NCBI GenBank assembly: GCA_964448115.1
Contig: CAYUVA010000001.1
Location: forward strand, 72,066-136,065
Source: CAYUVA01 sp964448115 [NCBI: uncultured bacterium]
Lineage (GTDB): Bacteria; CAYUVA01
Length of the DNA stretch: 64,000 bases
Direction: 5' to 3'
In this document: positions 53,706 to 63,172 of the stretch, piece after piece
Position numbering within the stretch: position 1 is the stretch's first letter
Layout: each line of letters opens with the position of its first letter
Position numbers and translations under genes: made by a program
Notes under the pieces: model-generated
The model's database searches: none
What the model saw: the letters and a program-made list of their open reading frames with translations, nothing else
What the model was told of the DNA's origin: nothing

Positions 53706-54009
53706 GAATCCATTCTAATGACATTAAGCACTACATCGCATATTAAGACCATCCCCCTAGCTCTATCCCAGAGTAGTTTTTTTCAAAAAGTGAAAGAAGC
53801 AATCCGATTTGTCTCTCCAAGCGATGGAGCTCTGGTAACTGAGTCGAAAAATCTCTTTATTTACAATACCTTACAGGGATCCCCCGACTTCGCTTCACTT
53901 GCTTCCGCTCCGCTCGGGGTGACACGGTGTACGGGTTTGGAGGCAGGCTGGTTAGGGAGAGGATTAGGATGAGGACAAAATTATCATCTATCTTGAGCTT
54001 GACGCTATA
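53706..54009. repeat. Intergenic repeats after the sirtuin gene
   Basis: No real gene. An 84-codon frame at 53718-53972 ends in translated repeat sequence and is rejected. At about 53878-53926 there is a CCCCCGA...GCTCGGGG palindrome of a kind common between bacterial genes. At about 53952-53989 the sequence GGGAGAGGATTAGGATGAGG and its right flank is a diverged reverse copy of the 41534-41575 element. Confidence 0.55.
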
Positions 54010-54489
54010 ATGTCCCGTCCATTGAGCGAGCTTAGCGTATTTGCCTTCTTGTTTATCTTTTTCGGTCTGCTTCTGCTGGTGGAGAACTACACCACGATTT
54101 ACCCCTTCAGTCGCCTCTGGCCTTTGTTGATCGTATTTCTCGGTTTTGGCTTGCTGCTAGTGTTTTATCGCCGTCGGCGCAGCGATCTCTTTCTGTTGGG
54201 GATGGCAAGCTTTATGCTTCAGATAGGGCTGTTCTTCCAGTATCTCAATTTCACGACCTGGAGACAGATGGCAGAACTCTGGCCGTTGTTCATTGGATTT
54301 TTGAGCATCTCCTGCCTTTGGGTCGCATTTTACGAACGAGTGATAAAGGTGCTATACTATATAAGTATTGTTTTAGGAATGCTATGCGTATCGTTTATGT
54401 TGGTATTCAATATAGACCCTAAGCTCTGGCCGATTACGCTGGTCTTCTTCGGCATCTCACTTTTGATAATAAGGAGATTTGGGATATGA
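54010..54489 (+). CDS. LiaF/LiaI-like membrane protein
   Basis: A 159-residue integral membrane protein with five or six helices. The paired pattern of a hydrophobic helix, a SRLWPLLIVFLGFGLLL-type stretch and later ELWPLFIGFLSISCL and KLWPITLVFFGISLLI is the repeated WP motif of LiaF/LiaI transmembrane (DUF5668-like) domains. Such proteins sense or respond to envelope stress in Firmicutes; here no cell-wall regulator is adjacent, so function is open. Its stop overlaps the radical SAM gene start (54486) by 4 bases, suggesting a functional link to a membrane-related modification. No good ribosome site. Confidence 0.65.
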   Translation: MSRPLSELSVFAFLFIFFGLLLLVENYTTIYPFSRLWPLLIVFLGFGLLLVFYRRRRSDLFLLGMASFMLQIGLFFQYLNFTTWRQMAELWPLFIGFLSISCLWVAFYERVIKVLYYISIVLGMLCVSFMLVFNIDPKLWPITLVFFGISLLIIRRFGI

Positions 54490-55928
54490 GAAAAAAGGAT
54501 GTCATTATCGTTGAGCCTTCAGGTGTAGAGGCGAATGTGTTCTCCAAGTACATCAAGCTGCCCCTTATGGGCACAGTTTACCTGGGCACTATCCTTAAAA
54601 AGCATGGATTTAATGTCCGCATATTGAACGAGAACATACTGGGAAGGAAGCTGATGGTCGATGAGCTACAGGGTGATTTTCTGCTTTTAAGCCTCTTGAC
54701 CTCCACTGCTCCTCGTGGATACGAGATCGCCCGCCAGTTCAAGCAGATGAACCGCAATTCCAAGGTGATAATCGGGGGGATACACCCTACATTTATGCCC
54801 GATGAGGCGGCTAGATTTGCAGACCATGTCGTGCTCGGCGAGGGGGAAAATATCATCATTGATCTACTCAAGTACGGCAGCGACGAGACCATAATCCAGG
54901 GCGAGTTTTTAACAGATCTCGATCAGCTTCCCTTGCCCGATTTTAGCCTGATCGCCAAGGGATTAAGATCAAGCACGCTGCCGGTGATGACCAGCCGCGG
55001 CTGCCCCTTCGACTGCAACTTCTGCCTGGTTACGCAGATGTTCGGCAAGCACTATCGCTTCAACTCGGTGGATCATGTGATGGAGGATCTGCGCCAGGTA
55101 GATAAGCCGCTGGTATTCTTCTATGATGATAACTTCACCGCCAACCGCAAGCGCAGTTACCAGTTGCTGGAACGCATGGCAAAGGCGAGAAAACAACTGC
55201 GCTTCCGCTGGTGGACCGCGCAGGTCAGAGCCGATGTCGCCAAGGATGAGCAGATGGTCAAGCTGATGGCGAGAACCGGCTGCTATCGCGTCTATATCGG
55301 CTTCGAGTCCATAAACCCGCAGGCGCTAAAGGAGATGAATAAGAAACAGTCCCCCGAGGAGATAGAGGCTTGCATAAGGACGCTGCACAAACACCGGATA
55401 CGGGTTCACGGTATGTTCATCTTCGGCAGCGATGCGGATACGCCGGCTACGGTGAAGCAGACGGTGCAGTTCGCCAGGCGTATGCGCATCGACACCGTGC
55501 AGTTCATGGTGCTTACGCCGATGCCTGGCACCGAGACCTACCGCCGCATCGAAAGCTCTGGCAAGCTGCTACACAATAACTGGCAGTACTTCGACGGTAT
55601 GCATGTGGTCTTCGAGCCATCGAATATGGAACCGGATACGCTTCAGAGCATAACCATCGATGCTTATGAGCAGTTCTACTCTTATTTCAGCGTCATGCGC
55701 GAGGCGGTATATGAGCTGGTGCAGGCGGGAAGGGAGATAGGAGCCTCCTACTTCACCAGGGTGAAGATACCCGATTTCTCCAACCTTGCACATAAGCTCT
55801 TTGCCAAGCATATCGTGAAGCGCTGGCAGAAGCTGAATCTCGATTATATGAGGTATCTGAGCAAGGTAAAGGAGCTTCGTCAATCATTAAGAAACACCAC
55901 CTCGGCGATAATCAAGGAGAACCTGTAA
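54486..55928 (+). CDS. B12-binding-domain radical SAM protein
   Basis: A 480-residue enzyme. The N-terminal B12-binding-like domain (about 1-140) has PLMGTVYLGTILKKHGFNV and VIIGGIHPTFMPDEAARFAD. The radical SAM core follows with the cluster motif RGCPFDCNFC (about residue 170) and FIFGSDADTP in the barrel. This architecture is the same as in BchE/HpnP/HpnR-type and many uncharacterised enzymes; substrates include lipids, pigments and antibiotics. No clear His ligand for cobalamin (DxHxxG) is visible, so cobalamin binding is uncertain. It follows the LiaF-like gene with an ATGA overlap, which might point to a membrane lipid substrate. Confidence 0.85.
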   Translation: MRKKDVIIVEPSGVEANVFSKYIKLPLMGTVYLGTILKKHGFNVRILNENILGRKLMVDELQGDFLLLSLLTSTAPRGYEIARQFKQMNRNSKVIIGGIHPTFMPDEAARFADHVVLGEGENIIIDLLKYGSDETIIQGEFLTDLDQLPLPDFSLIAKGLRSSTLPVMTSRGCPFDCNFCLVTQMFGKHYRFNSVDHVMEDLRQVDKPLVFFYDDNFTANRKRSYQLLERMAKARKQLRFRWWTAQVRADVAKDEQMVKLMARTGCYRVYIGFESINPQALKEMNKKQSPEEIEACIRTLHKHRIRVHGMFIFGSDADTPATVKQTVQFARRMRIDTVQFMVLTPMPGTETYRRIESSGKLLHNNWQYFDGMHVVFEPSNMEPDTLQSITIDAYEQFYSYFSVMREAVYELVQAGREIGASYFTRVKIPDFSNLAHKLFAKHIVKRWQKLNLDYMRYLSKVKELRQSLRNTTSAIIKENL

Positions 55929-55957
55929 TCCAATCGATTATCAGTTGATAAGATTAG

Positions 55958-58900
55958 ATGAATAACCTGCCGGATCGAATCCTGAACATAATCGAGAAAG
56001 CCAAACCACTAGCTAACCACAACCTTAAATATGTGCTGGCAATCTCAAATAATGTTCGCGAACTAATCGAACGACTTGAAAGTAAAGGTGATCGCGAGAA
56101 GGTACGGCTGCGCCGCTTGTCTTCAAACTACCGTGAGGAGATGGATGTGGTGGCGGCTGCCGGGGAGACACAAGAAGAGAAACTGCGATTTTTAGCCTGT
56201 TATTATTCCATCCAGTTCCTGATTATGAACCTTAATTGCCTTGACTCGCTAAATCTAATGCTTCTGGAGAACAAGGAAAATGTGCAGGCATATACCGAAT
56301 ACCTGGTAAACCTCGAAACCAGCTACAAGGAGCTTATATCAGCCTACATTTCAAAGCTGCTTGAGATATTCTATCCCTACCCGGATGATAATGATTTCGT
56401 AATCTGCGTTGTAGGTACCCTGGTCGATCAGGATGATATCGATGTATGGGTCATCGAAGAGCTTGACGATCATCGCGAGGAATTCAATAGGGCGATCGGC
56501 AAACTTAGCCAGCAGATGCTGCGCACCGCTACCAGGTTTCATTTCTACATGTCAGAGCATGTCGGTCCCAAGGAGAGGCTGACCACTACTATCGAGGAGT
56601 TCGATAAAAGACTAGCCGAGGTGCCGGTCGATGTCATAGCTGTAACCGAGATACTAAGTGCGGTTCCATTGGTCGGCTCTGAAGCGCTTTATGAGAAGCT
56701 CAAAAAAAGGATCATCGACCGATATTATTCCTATCACTCGGTGCGTTTCACCCACCATGAAAGGTATCTGCGCGGCATAATCGGCGAGGTGCGCGATTTT
56801 CTGGTGCTACAGCCCAGCCCGAACCTCATCAACCTCAAGGATGACGCACTAAGAATGATCAAAGCACTCGTCTTTGCCGGCAAGGTTGTGCATAACATCA
56901 AAAAGACCAGGGCTGATGATATTATAGATAGGATCATCCAAAAAGGCGCTTGGAACAACGAACACTTAGCAAAACTAAAGGAAGACCTGGCTTTCTTTCA
57001 TATCTTTAGGCATCTGTACCAGCTCTTCGTGGTTCAGGATGAACAGATAGACCTGACCGAGCCTGGAACAGAGGATAATCTGCAGGTCATTGCCGAGCGA
57101 ATGGGATACAGGGACTTCGGATTGATCAAGGCTTACACCCATCTTTTGGTTCACTACTACGAGAGGGTAGAGAAATCCAGCATCTCCGTGAAACAACTAG
57201 TGAAGAGCCTCAAGGATGTACTTTATAGACAAAGCGTTTTCAAGACCCTGATCGAAAAACATAAAGAGATTGCCCAGTACGAAGATTCTCCTCGGAACGC
57301 AGAGGAATTCGTTAACAAGTTTATCACCTTGCTTGGCACTTTTCGGGGGGTTACCTACTGGGACGATGTGCTAAATGCCTTCGAGGTGGATAATGGCACG
57401 GTAAGGCGAATGTTCATCAATGGCTTCTTAGCCATGCATCCGCGTAAACAAAAGGTAGCAGCTCGCATTGCCATGCTCTGCACGCATTATACTTTATCCA
57501 CCGCGCTGCGCATGGTTATCATGGTTAACGATAGTATCAAGGTTCCGGGATACAAGAAGGTCAGGGATCTACTGAATGAGGCGGTCCTGGAAGCGCTTGC
57601 CGACACCCACGACCTGTCGGCTCGCTTTGCCAGGTTATTTGACTACGATCCGCTGCTTGTGCAGAAATACTTGATGATCCTCGACCAATCAAAGCTTAAA
57701 AGGCTGGAGGAATTGACCAAACAAGAGGTAGAACAAGAGATAATACACTCTCAGACCAACTTTCTGATTTTATTGAAACTTCACCTGATTAGCAGCAATC
57801 ACTACAAGTATTTTCTCGATAAGACGGTAAAAAAACACCCGGAGTTTCTGAAAAACATCACCAATACGACCAATATGAAGGCGATCTCCCAGGGAATACT
57901 GGGCGAGATATCGAGCACTGATAGCATCGAGAAAAAAAAGGAACTAATCGCTTCATATTTCGATATCGAGTTCACTCGCATCGCCATAGACCTTTTTGAT
58001 AACGAATCTATCGAGAAGATAAATAAAGAATATACTATCTTAAGCGATAACTATATCCAGACCCTCTTTTTCACCTGTAAGGAAGAGATAAAACGCAGCA
58101 TGAAGAAGCCATTCAGCACCGCTGATAAACTCTCCCTGTTGGCAGCCGGCGGTCATGCCAGGGGAAACGCCTTTGACGATGATTATGATATCATCGTGCT
58201 GTTAGACTCGGAGAACAAAGAGATTAAAGAATACTGCTCCAAGATAGTCATGAAGATGCATACCGAGATGGTCAAGCAAGGCGTAAGACCCCAGTTTCGC
58301 TTTGCCGGGCAGTTCGGAAGCTATGTAACATTGCTTTCGGAACTGGAACAGACGCTTAGTGAAGACAGGGAAGACCTCTTCGTTGACCAGTCGCAGGTCC
58401 TGGGATCTAGGATGCTTCTTGGAAGCAAGATATTTGCCAAGGAGCTGGAAGATAGGATACTTGAGCCTTACATATACTGCCAATGCGACCAGTACCTGCG
58501 ATCCATCACCGAGGAGATGGAATATCGCCATGCAAGACCTATCATCCAGGTTGGAGAGCGCGATGAAGATGGACCCTGTATAAATATCAAGGAATGTAAA
58601 GGTGGGTTGAGGGATATTGAGCTTCTGCTTCTAAGTTACAAATCTTGCCTTAGATTCTCCGAAAGCATTAGCGAAAAAATCCTGGATTTACTACTCGAGG
58701 TGAATCATGAACGCAGAGGCGAAATCAAGATCCTGAAGGCTTTGCTAGGTTTCTTCCGCAAGGTGCGTAATATATATCGCCTGACCATCGGGGCAAGCGA
58801 CCTGATCCATCAGAATCACCTGCAATTAGTGGCTAACATTATGAACTTCACGACCAAGGGTGGATTGGCGCTAAGTCATACACTTTTCACCGGCTTGAAG

Positions 58901-59008
58901 GAACGACTAGAGACATCGGCAGAGATAGTAAGGACACTGAATAATGACCTCTACACGCGGCGAGGAGTGCTGGCAAAACGAATGGCAAAGCTAGATACAG
59001 GACCTTAG
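55958..59008 (+). CDS. Large GlnE/GlnD-like double nucleotidyltransferase
   Basis: A 1016-residue soluble protein. The clear nucleotidyltransferase motif is near residue 730: AAGGHARGNAFDDDYDIIVLL region (split: GGHARGNAFDDDYD and IIVLL), with two Asp for metal. It is followed by NIKECKGGLRDIELLLL (about 877), the GGLRDI element shared by GlnD (PII uridylyltransferase) and GlnE (glutamine synthetase adenylyltransferase). An earlier region (about 148-165, VVGTLVDQDDIDVWVI) looks like a second, degenerate nucleotidyltransferase site. The rest is helical. No HD or ACT domain is visible, unlike GlnD. It follows the radical SAM gene by 29 bases. Target protein unknown. Confidence 0.6.
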   Translation: MNNLPDRILNIIEKAKPLANHNLKYVLAISNNVRELIERLESKGDREKVRLRRLSSNYREEMDVVAAAGETQEEKLRFLACYYSIQFLIMNLNCLDSLNLMLLENKENVQAYTEYLVNLETSYKELISAYISKLLEIFYPYPDDNDFVICVVGTLVDQDDIDVWVIEELDDHREEFNRAIGKLSQQMLRTATRFHFYMSEHVGPKERLTTTIEEFDKRLAEVPVDVIAVTEILSAVPLVGSEALYEKLKKRIIDRYYSYHSVRFTHHERYLRGIIGEVRDFLVLQPSPNLINLKDDALRMIKALVFAGKVVHNIKKTRADDIIDRIIQKGAWNNEHLAKLKEDLAFFHIFRHLYQLFVVQDEQIDLTEPGTEDNLQVIAERMGYRDFGLIKAYTHLLVHYYERVEKSSISVKQLVKSLKDVLYRQSVFKTLIEKHKEIAQYEDSPRNAEEFVNKFITLLGTFRGVTYWDDVLNAFEVDNGTVRRMFINGFLAMHPRKQKVAARIAMLCTHYTLSTALRMVIMVNDSIKVPGYKKVRDLLNEAVLEALADTHDLSARFARLFDYDPLLVQKYLMILDQSKLKRLEELTKQEVEQEIIHSQTNFLILLKLHLISSNHYKYFLDKTVKKHPEFLKNITNTTNMKAISQGILGEISSTDSIEKKKELIASYFDIEFTRIAIDLFDNESIEKINKEYTILSDNYIQTLFFTCKEEIKRSMKKPFSTADKLSLLAAGGHARGNAFDDDYDIIVLLDSENKEIKEYCSKIVMKMHTEMVKQGVRPQFRFAGQFGSYVTLLSELEQTLSEDREDLFVDQSQVLGSRMLLGSKIFAKELEDRILEPYIYCQCDQYLRSITEEMEYRHARPIIQVGERDEDGPCINIKECKGGLRDIELLLLSYKSCLRFSESISEKILDLLLEVNHERRGEIKILKALLGFFRKVRNIYRLTIGASDLIHQNHLQLVANIMNFTTKGGLALSHTLFTGLKERLETSAEIVRTLNNDLYTRRGVLAKRMAKLDTGP

Positions 59009-59044
59009 TTTGACCTTTACAATGGATAAGAATGGAGACCGATA

Positions 59045-59251
59045 ATGAGTAATCCTGGAATAGCAGCGGTGTTAAGCCTGATCATCCCTGGAGTGGGACA
59101 GTTCTACAACGGCGATTTTCTGCGAGGGATCTTCTGGCTGATAATCACCCCCGGCTTCTGGATTGGAAGCGGTGGGTTACTGGGGTGGATCTGTCATATA
59201 ATCGCAGCCTTTACCGCCTATAACCGCGCCCAGTGGAAGATATATTTTTAG
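59045..59251 (+). CDS. Small TM2-like membrane protein
   Basis: A 68-residue protein with two hydrophobic helices. AAVLSLIIPGVGQFYNGDFLRGIFWLI is the pattern of TM2/DUF5683-type small membrane proteins, where a P-G-x-G-Q-x-Y-N-G turn joins two helices (quoted here in parts: LIIPGVGQFYNG). It ends in a short Tyr/Arg-rich tail. A ribosome site GGAGAC lies about eight bases upstream. Its role is unknown. It is 36 bases after the large nucleotidyltransferase gene and convergent with dnaK. Confidence 0.7.
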   Translation: MSNPGIAAVLSLIIPGVGQFYNGDFLRGIFWLIITPGFWIGSGGLLGWICHIIAAFTAYNRAQWKIYF

Positions 59252-59275
59252 AGGCTAGTTGAAGATTACCTGAGT

Positions 59276-61129
59276 TTATTTACCTATCGCTTCCTCGCCT
59301 TCGCCTCCTGATGATTCCGGTCTCTTGCCGCCACCGTAGAGCATCTCTGAGAGCTTATACGCTACACTCCGCAACTCCTTAACTGCATTTACTATACGCT
59401 CAACATTTTGGCTATCCATAACATCCTTGACCTTCTGCATTGCTTCTTCGATCTCCCTGCGCTCTTCTTCGCTGAGCCTTTGACCATACTCCTCCAGAGA
59501 CCTTGTAGTAGTATATATCAGAGTCTCCGCTCTATTCTTGGTATCGATTAGCTCCTTTTTCTTCTTGTCTTCCTCGGCATGTGCCAGCGCATCCTCCATT
59601 ATCGAGTTAACCTCTGACTCAGTAAGACCACTTGAGGCGGTGATGCGCATGGCGTGCTCCCTCCCTGTCCCTAGATCCTTGGCGTGAACATTGACAATTC
59701 CATTCGCATCTATGGCGAAGATAACTTCTATCTGCGGTACTCCTCGAGGAGACGGCGGGATGCCTATAAGTTCGAAACGCCCCAGGCTCTTGTTGTGCGC
59801 TGCTAGATCCCGCTCGCCTTGGAGAACATGGATCGACACCGCTGACTGGTTATCCTCTGCTGTCGAAAAGATACGGCTTACCTTCACAGGTATGGTCGTA
59901 TTTCGCTCCACCATCTTGGTGAAAACTCCTCCATAAGTCTCGATCCCCAGCGATAAGGGCGTAACATCTAATAGAAGAACATCCTTAACCTCTCCTGTCA
60001 AAACCGCTCCCTGGATGCAAGCTCCTACCGCTACAACCTCATCCGGATTGATACCCTTGATCGGCTCCTTGGTGAAAAACTCGCTAACCTTGCGTTGCAC
60101 TAATGGCATACGAGTCTGACCCCCTACCAGAATTACGCTATGGATATCTTTTACCTCCAGCCCCACATCCTTTAAGGCTTTGATGCAGGGTTCGATGGTC
60201 TTCTCCACCAGGTCCGTGGTCATCTCCTCAAGTTGTTCACGGGTTACCGAGATATGCAGATGCTTGGGACCATCCTCATCAGCGGTGATGAAAGGAAGGT
60301 TGATCTCGGTAGTGGTCAGGTTGGATAGCTCGCATTTTGCTTTTTCTGCCCCCTCCTTCAGCCGTTGAAGAGCCATGCGGTCTTCTCTTAGATCGATGCC
60401 GCTCTCCTTCTCGAACTCCACGGTAAGAAAATCGATCATTCTTTGATCGAAGTCATCTCCGCCCAAGAATGTATCACCATTGGTGGAGAGTACCTCGAAT
60501 AGACCTTCACCTATATCAAGGATCGAGATATCGAACGTGCCGCCACCTAGGTCATAGACCGCAATCTTCTGGCTCTCTTTTTTATCCAAGCCATAAGCCA
60601 ATGCCGCTGCGGTAGGCTCATTTATCACCCTCAGCACATCCAGCCCGGCGATCTTCCCTGCATCCTTGGTCGCCTTTCTTTGGCTATCATCGAAGTAAGC
60701 AGGCACCGTGATCACTGCCTCGGTTATGCTCTCGCCCAAGAAGTCCTCTGCGGTCTGCTTTAGTTTCATCAGGATCATTGCAGAGATCTCCTGAGGGGTG
60801 TATTCCTTGTCTCGAATGATGATACGGACATCTCCATTCGCAGCTTCTGCAATATTATAAGGGCAGTTCTTGACAAATGATTGCACCTGGGGGTCAGCGA
60901 ATTTTCGACCCATAAATCGCTTAACGCTGAAGACGGTGTTCTCTGGATTAGTAATCGCCTGTCTTTTGGCGATCTGCCCGACAAGCCGTTCATCCTCATC
61001 GGTAATAGCTACCACCGACGGGGTGGTTCTAGAGCCTTCAGCGTTAGGTATTACTATCGGTTCGCCACCCTCCATAACGGCAACACAAGAATTAGTGGTG
61101 CCCAGGTCGATTCCTATAACCTTTCCCAT
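59276..61129 (-). CDS. dnaK: Molecular chaperone DnaK
   Basis: A 617-residue Hsp70. The ATPase domain begins [17 protein letters not shown] and contains [32 protein letters not shown] and [13 protein letters not shown]. The substrate-binding domain starts after [17 protein letters not shown], with the helical lid to a Gly/Glu-rich end that lacks a clear EEVD-like tail. It folds proteins together with GrpE and DnaJ. It directly follows grpE: the grpE stop TAG is next to the ATG (TAGATG), with ribosome site GGAGGTGA inside grpE. No dnaJ or hrcA is adjacent. Confidence 0.97.
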   Translation of the reverse strand: MGKVIGIDLGTTNSCVAVMEGGEPIVIPNAEGSRTTPSVVAITDEDERLVGQIAKRQAITNPENTVFSVKRFMGRKFADPQVQSFVKNCPYNIAEAANGDVRIIIRDKEYTPQEISAMILMKLKQTAEDFLGESITEAVITVPAYFDDSQRKATKDAGKIAGLDVLRVINEPTAAALAYGLDKKESQKIAVYDLGGGTFDISILDIGEGLFEVLSTNGDTFLGGDDFDQRMIDFLTVEFEKESGIDLREDRMALQRLKEGAEKAKCELSNLTTTEINLPFITADEDGPKHLHISVTREQLEEMTTDLVEKTIEPCIKALKDVGLEVKDIHSVILVGGQTRMPLVQRKVSEFFTKEPIKGINPDEVVAVGACIQGAVLTGEVKDVLLLDVTPLSLGIETYGGVFTKMVERNTTIPVKVSRIFSTAEDNQSAVSIHVLQGERDLAAHNKSLGRFELIGIPPSPRGVPQIEVIFAIDANGIVNVHAKDLGTGREHAMRITASSGLTESEVNSIMEDALAHAEEDKKKKELIDTKNRAETLIYTTTRSLEEYGQRLSEEERREIEEAMQKVKDVMDSQNVERIVNAVKELRSVAYKLSEMLYGGGKRPESSGGEGEEAIGK

Positions 61130-62179
61130 CTATCTCTCACCTCCGTGGTCGGAATTATTATCATTTTCATCATTCGGTGCCTCCTTGGGGTTATGGTTCT
61201 CAATCTTATGCTCCAACTCCTCCTCAAATAATTCGTCATCGCCAGCTGTATCTTTTGATGCCCGTGATATGATATCGCTAAGGTCTTTCACCGTGCTAGG
61301 GGTCATATTTTCTTCTACCTCGGAAAGTTCTTTACTTATCTCCTTTTTTTGGTCGCTCTTGACGCGCTTGGAGACCGAGACAAGGGCGGGCCTGAGTAGC
61401 TTGCCGTTTAACAGGTATCCTTTTTGAAAAACCTCGACAATGATATTGTCATCCAACTCGGTAGATTCCACCTGCATCAGCACCTCGTGTCGGTTGGGAT
61501 CGAACTCTTTCCCCTCATCGGTGAATTCTTCGACGCCGAAGTCCTTCAGTACCTTCAGGAACTGTCCGAGGATCAGCTTCATCCCCTCGACAACGGTATC
61601 TATATCCCTAGATTTTAATGTGCTATCAATGCCTCTATATATATTGTCAAGAACGGGCAGGAATCCCTGAAGCACCTCTCTATTTGCCATTGATATATAT
61701 TCAGTGCGCTCCCTGGCTAGCCTCTTCTTGTAGTTCTCGAATTCTGCCTTGAGCCTGAGCATCTGGTCATAATAGGCTTGTCTCTGGCTTTCCTTTTCCC
61801 TTGCCAGCGATTCCAGTCTCCTAAGCTCCTCTGGATTAAAGAATAGCTCATCCTCGCTGATATTGGTAACAGTAATCTTATGCTCGGTTATTTTATCAAC
61901 CTTTGAGGCTTGTTTTTTCCCATTGCCGCTGTTTTCCTTGCTGATCTCCTGCATGGATTCCTTGATCATCTCATCAGGGGATTCATCGGATGGTATAGTA
62001 TATCTACCGGATTCAGCTTCGCCCTTATCGTCTTTAGCGATCTCCTCAAGGGAGCTATTTATCATATCATCAGGAGATTCGCCTGCTTCATCTTCAACCT
62101 GGTAATATGATTTATCGGGCTTATCTGCTTTATTTTTCCCTGAGTTTTCCTTTTTATCCTTGTCGTCCTTGTCGCTCAT
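61130..62179 (-). CDS. grpE: Nucleotide exchange factor GrpE with long acidic extensions
   Basis: A 349-residue GrpE, much longer than the usual 180-220. The core (about 125-285) has LRLKAEFENYKKRLARERTE, FLPVLDNIYRGID and the C-terminal FQKGYLLNGKLLRPALVSVS. The N-terminal 115 residues are highly charged and contain two similar repeats, ESPDDMINSSLEEIAKD (about 35) and ESPDEMIKESMQEISKE (about 65). The C-terminal 65 residues are also acidic. I start at ATG 62179; GTG 62209 is also open but would leave almost no leader after the candidate promoter. It drives ADP release from DnaK. Confidence 0.92.
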   Translation of the reverse strand: MSDKDDKDKKENSGKNKADKPDKSYYQVEDEAGESPDDMINSSLEEIAKDDKGEAESGRYTIPSDESPDEMIKESMQEISKENSGNGKKQASKVDKITEHKITVTNISEDELFFNPEELRRLESLAREKESQRQAYYDQMLRLKAEFENYKKRLARERTEYISMANREVLQGFLPVLDNIYRGIDSTLKSRDIDTVVEGMKLILGQFLKVLKDFGVEEFTDEGKEFDPNRHEVLMQVESTELDDNIIVEVFQKGYLLNGKLLRPALVSVSKRVKSDQKKEISKELSEVEENMTPSTVKDLSDIISRASKDTAGDDELFEEELEHKIENHNPKEAPNDENDNNSDHGGER

Positions 62180-62226
62180 TTCAAGATCTCTTGAGTTCCC
62201 GATTAACACATCATCCGAAATTGAAT

Positions 62227-62255
62227 ATATTATAATAAGATAAAAGACTAGTCAA
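62227..62255 (-). promoter_or_regulatory. Promoter of grpE-dnaK
   Basis: On the minus strand TTGACT (62255-62250) is followed by TAATAT (62232-62227) after 17 bases, or by TATAAT (62234-62229) after 15. No CIRCE inverted repeat was found, so HrcA control is not supported. The rest of the 62210-62443 gap holds no gene. Confidence 0.6.
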
Positions 62256-62443
62256 CGGATCATTCAAGGAACAATTCAGCCACCCTCGATCCCAGGATAT
62301 CTTTATCTCTTCATCCTTTCCTGCTGCTCTCATGGTTCATCATCTGCATATTCACAGCATTATAACCCCTTCCCCTTCATATCTACATTAAAACGATTGA
62401 TTAAGCAAATCTCCTGGTGAAGATGATGGTTCCAAATTTGCGG

Positions 62444-63166
62444 TCAGGTATGCTTGTCCCTGTTTTTAAGTTCTCTTCTGAAGCGGATCAGGTTCTTAAA
62501 ATAAAGATATGAATCACGCCAGAGCTTAACCGTGCTTTGCACATCCAGCCTCCTGGAAAACAGGGTGGGTATCTCCTCTATACGAAGCCCGGCTCGCTCT
62601 GCACGCACCATTATCTCCGTGTCCCAGAACCAGTGCTGGTCGCGGCATTGTTTCAGGATAGGCAATATCTTCTCTCTATTGAAGAACTTGCAGCCGGTCT
62701 CGGTATCCTTGAGCCTCGTTTTAAGCATGATGCGGGTGAGTTCATGGTATCCCTTGCCGGTTATGAAGCGAAGCAAGGAGTGAAAGTGAAACTTGTAAAT
62801 GCGCCACGCAGTTGCTATATCAGCTCCATTGAGCACCCTTTGAACCATAAGCGGAATATAGTGCGCCGGGGTCTCCAGATCGATATCGATGAATCCTACT
62901 ATAGTGCCGCGGGCATCAAGAATCCCATCGGTTACAGCGCCACCTCGCCCGGTATTGCGCTTGTGAAAAATGTAACGCATGTCCTTGTATTGCCCAACCA
63001 GAGCCTTGATGATCTCCCGCGTATTATCCTTACTTTTATCATCGACCAAGATAACCTCGTAACTGTAACGGGTCGCATCGAGCACGCTAGTTATCTCTCT
63101 AATGCTCTCGGCGAGGATAGGCTCCTCGTTGTAGCAGGCGATTACAAGGGAAAGGTCTTTGGTCAT
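62444..63166 (-). CDS. Family 2 glycosyltransferase
   Basis: A 240-residue GT-A fold enzyme of the dolichol/polyprenyl-phosphate sugar synthase type. The nucleotide region is SLVIACYNEEPILAESI (about 6-22), with LVDDKSKDNT (about 40), the DXD motif in GFIDIDLETP (about 91) and a later FWDTEIMVRAERAG (about 179). There is no C-terminal transmembrane helix, so it is a short DPM1-like form that would act on the cytoplasmic face of the membrane. Acceptor and sugar are unknown. It starts 6 bases after the stop of the exported protein gene and is probably cotranscribed with it. Confidence 0.85.
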   Translation of the reverse strand: MTKDLSLVIACYNEEPILAESIREITSVLDATRYSYEVILVDDKSKDNTREIIKALVGQYKDMRYIFHKRNTGRGGAVTDGILDARGTIVGFIDIDLETPAHYIPLMVQRVLNGADIATAWRIYKFHFHSLLRFITGKGYHELTRIMLKTRLKDTETGCKFFNREKILPILKQCRDQHWFWDTEIMVRAERAGLRIEEIPTLFSRRLDVQSTVKLWRDSYLYFKNLIRFRRELKNRDKHT

Positions 63167-63172
63167 GTCGTT

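Noticed and set aside
53718-53972. 84-codon rightward frame after the sirtuin gene
   Set aside because: Its second half is translated palindromic repeat sequence, it has no family likeness and no ribosome site.
62179-62260. CIRCE element before grpE
   Set aside because: No TTAGCACTC-N9-GAGTGCTAA inverted repeat is present.
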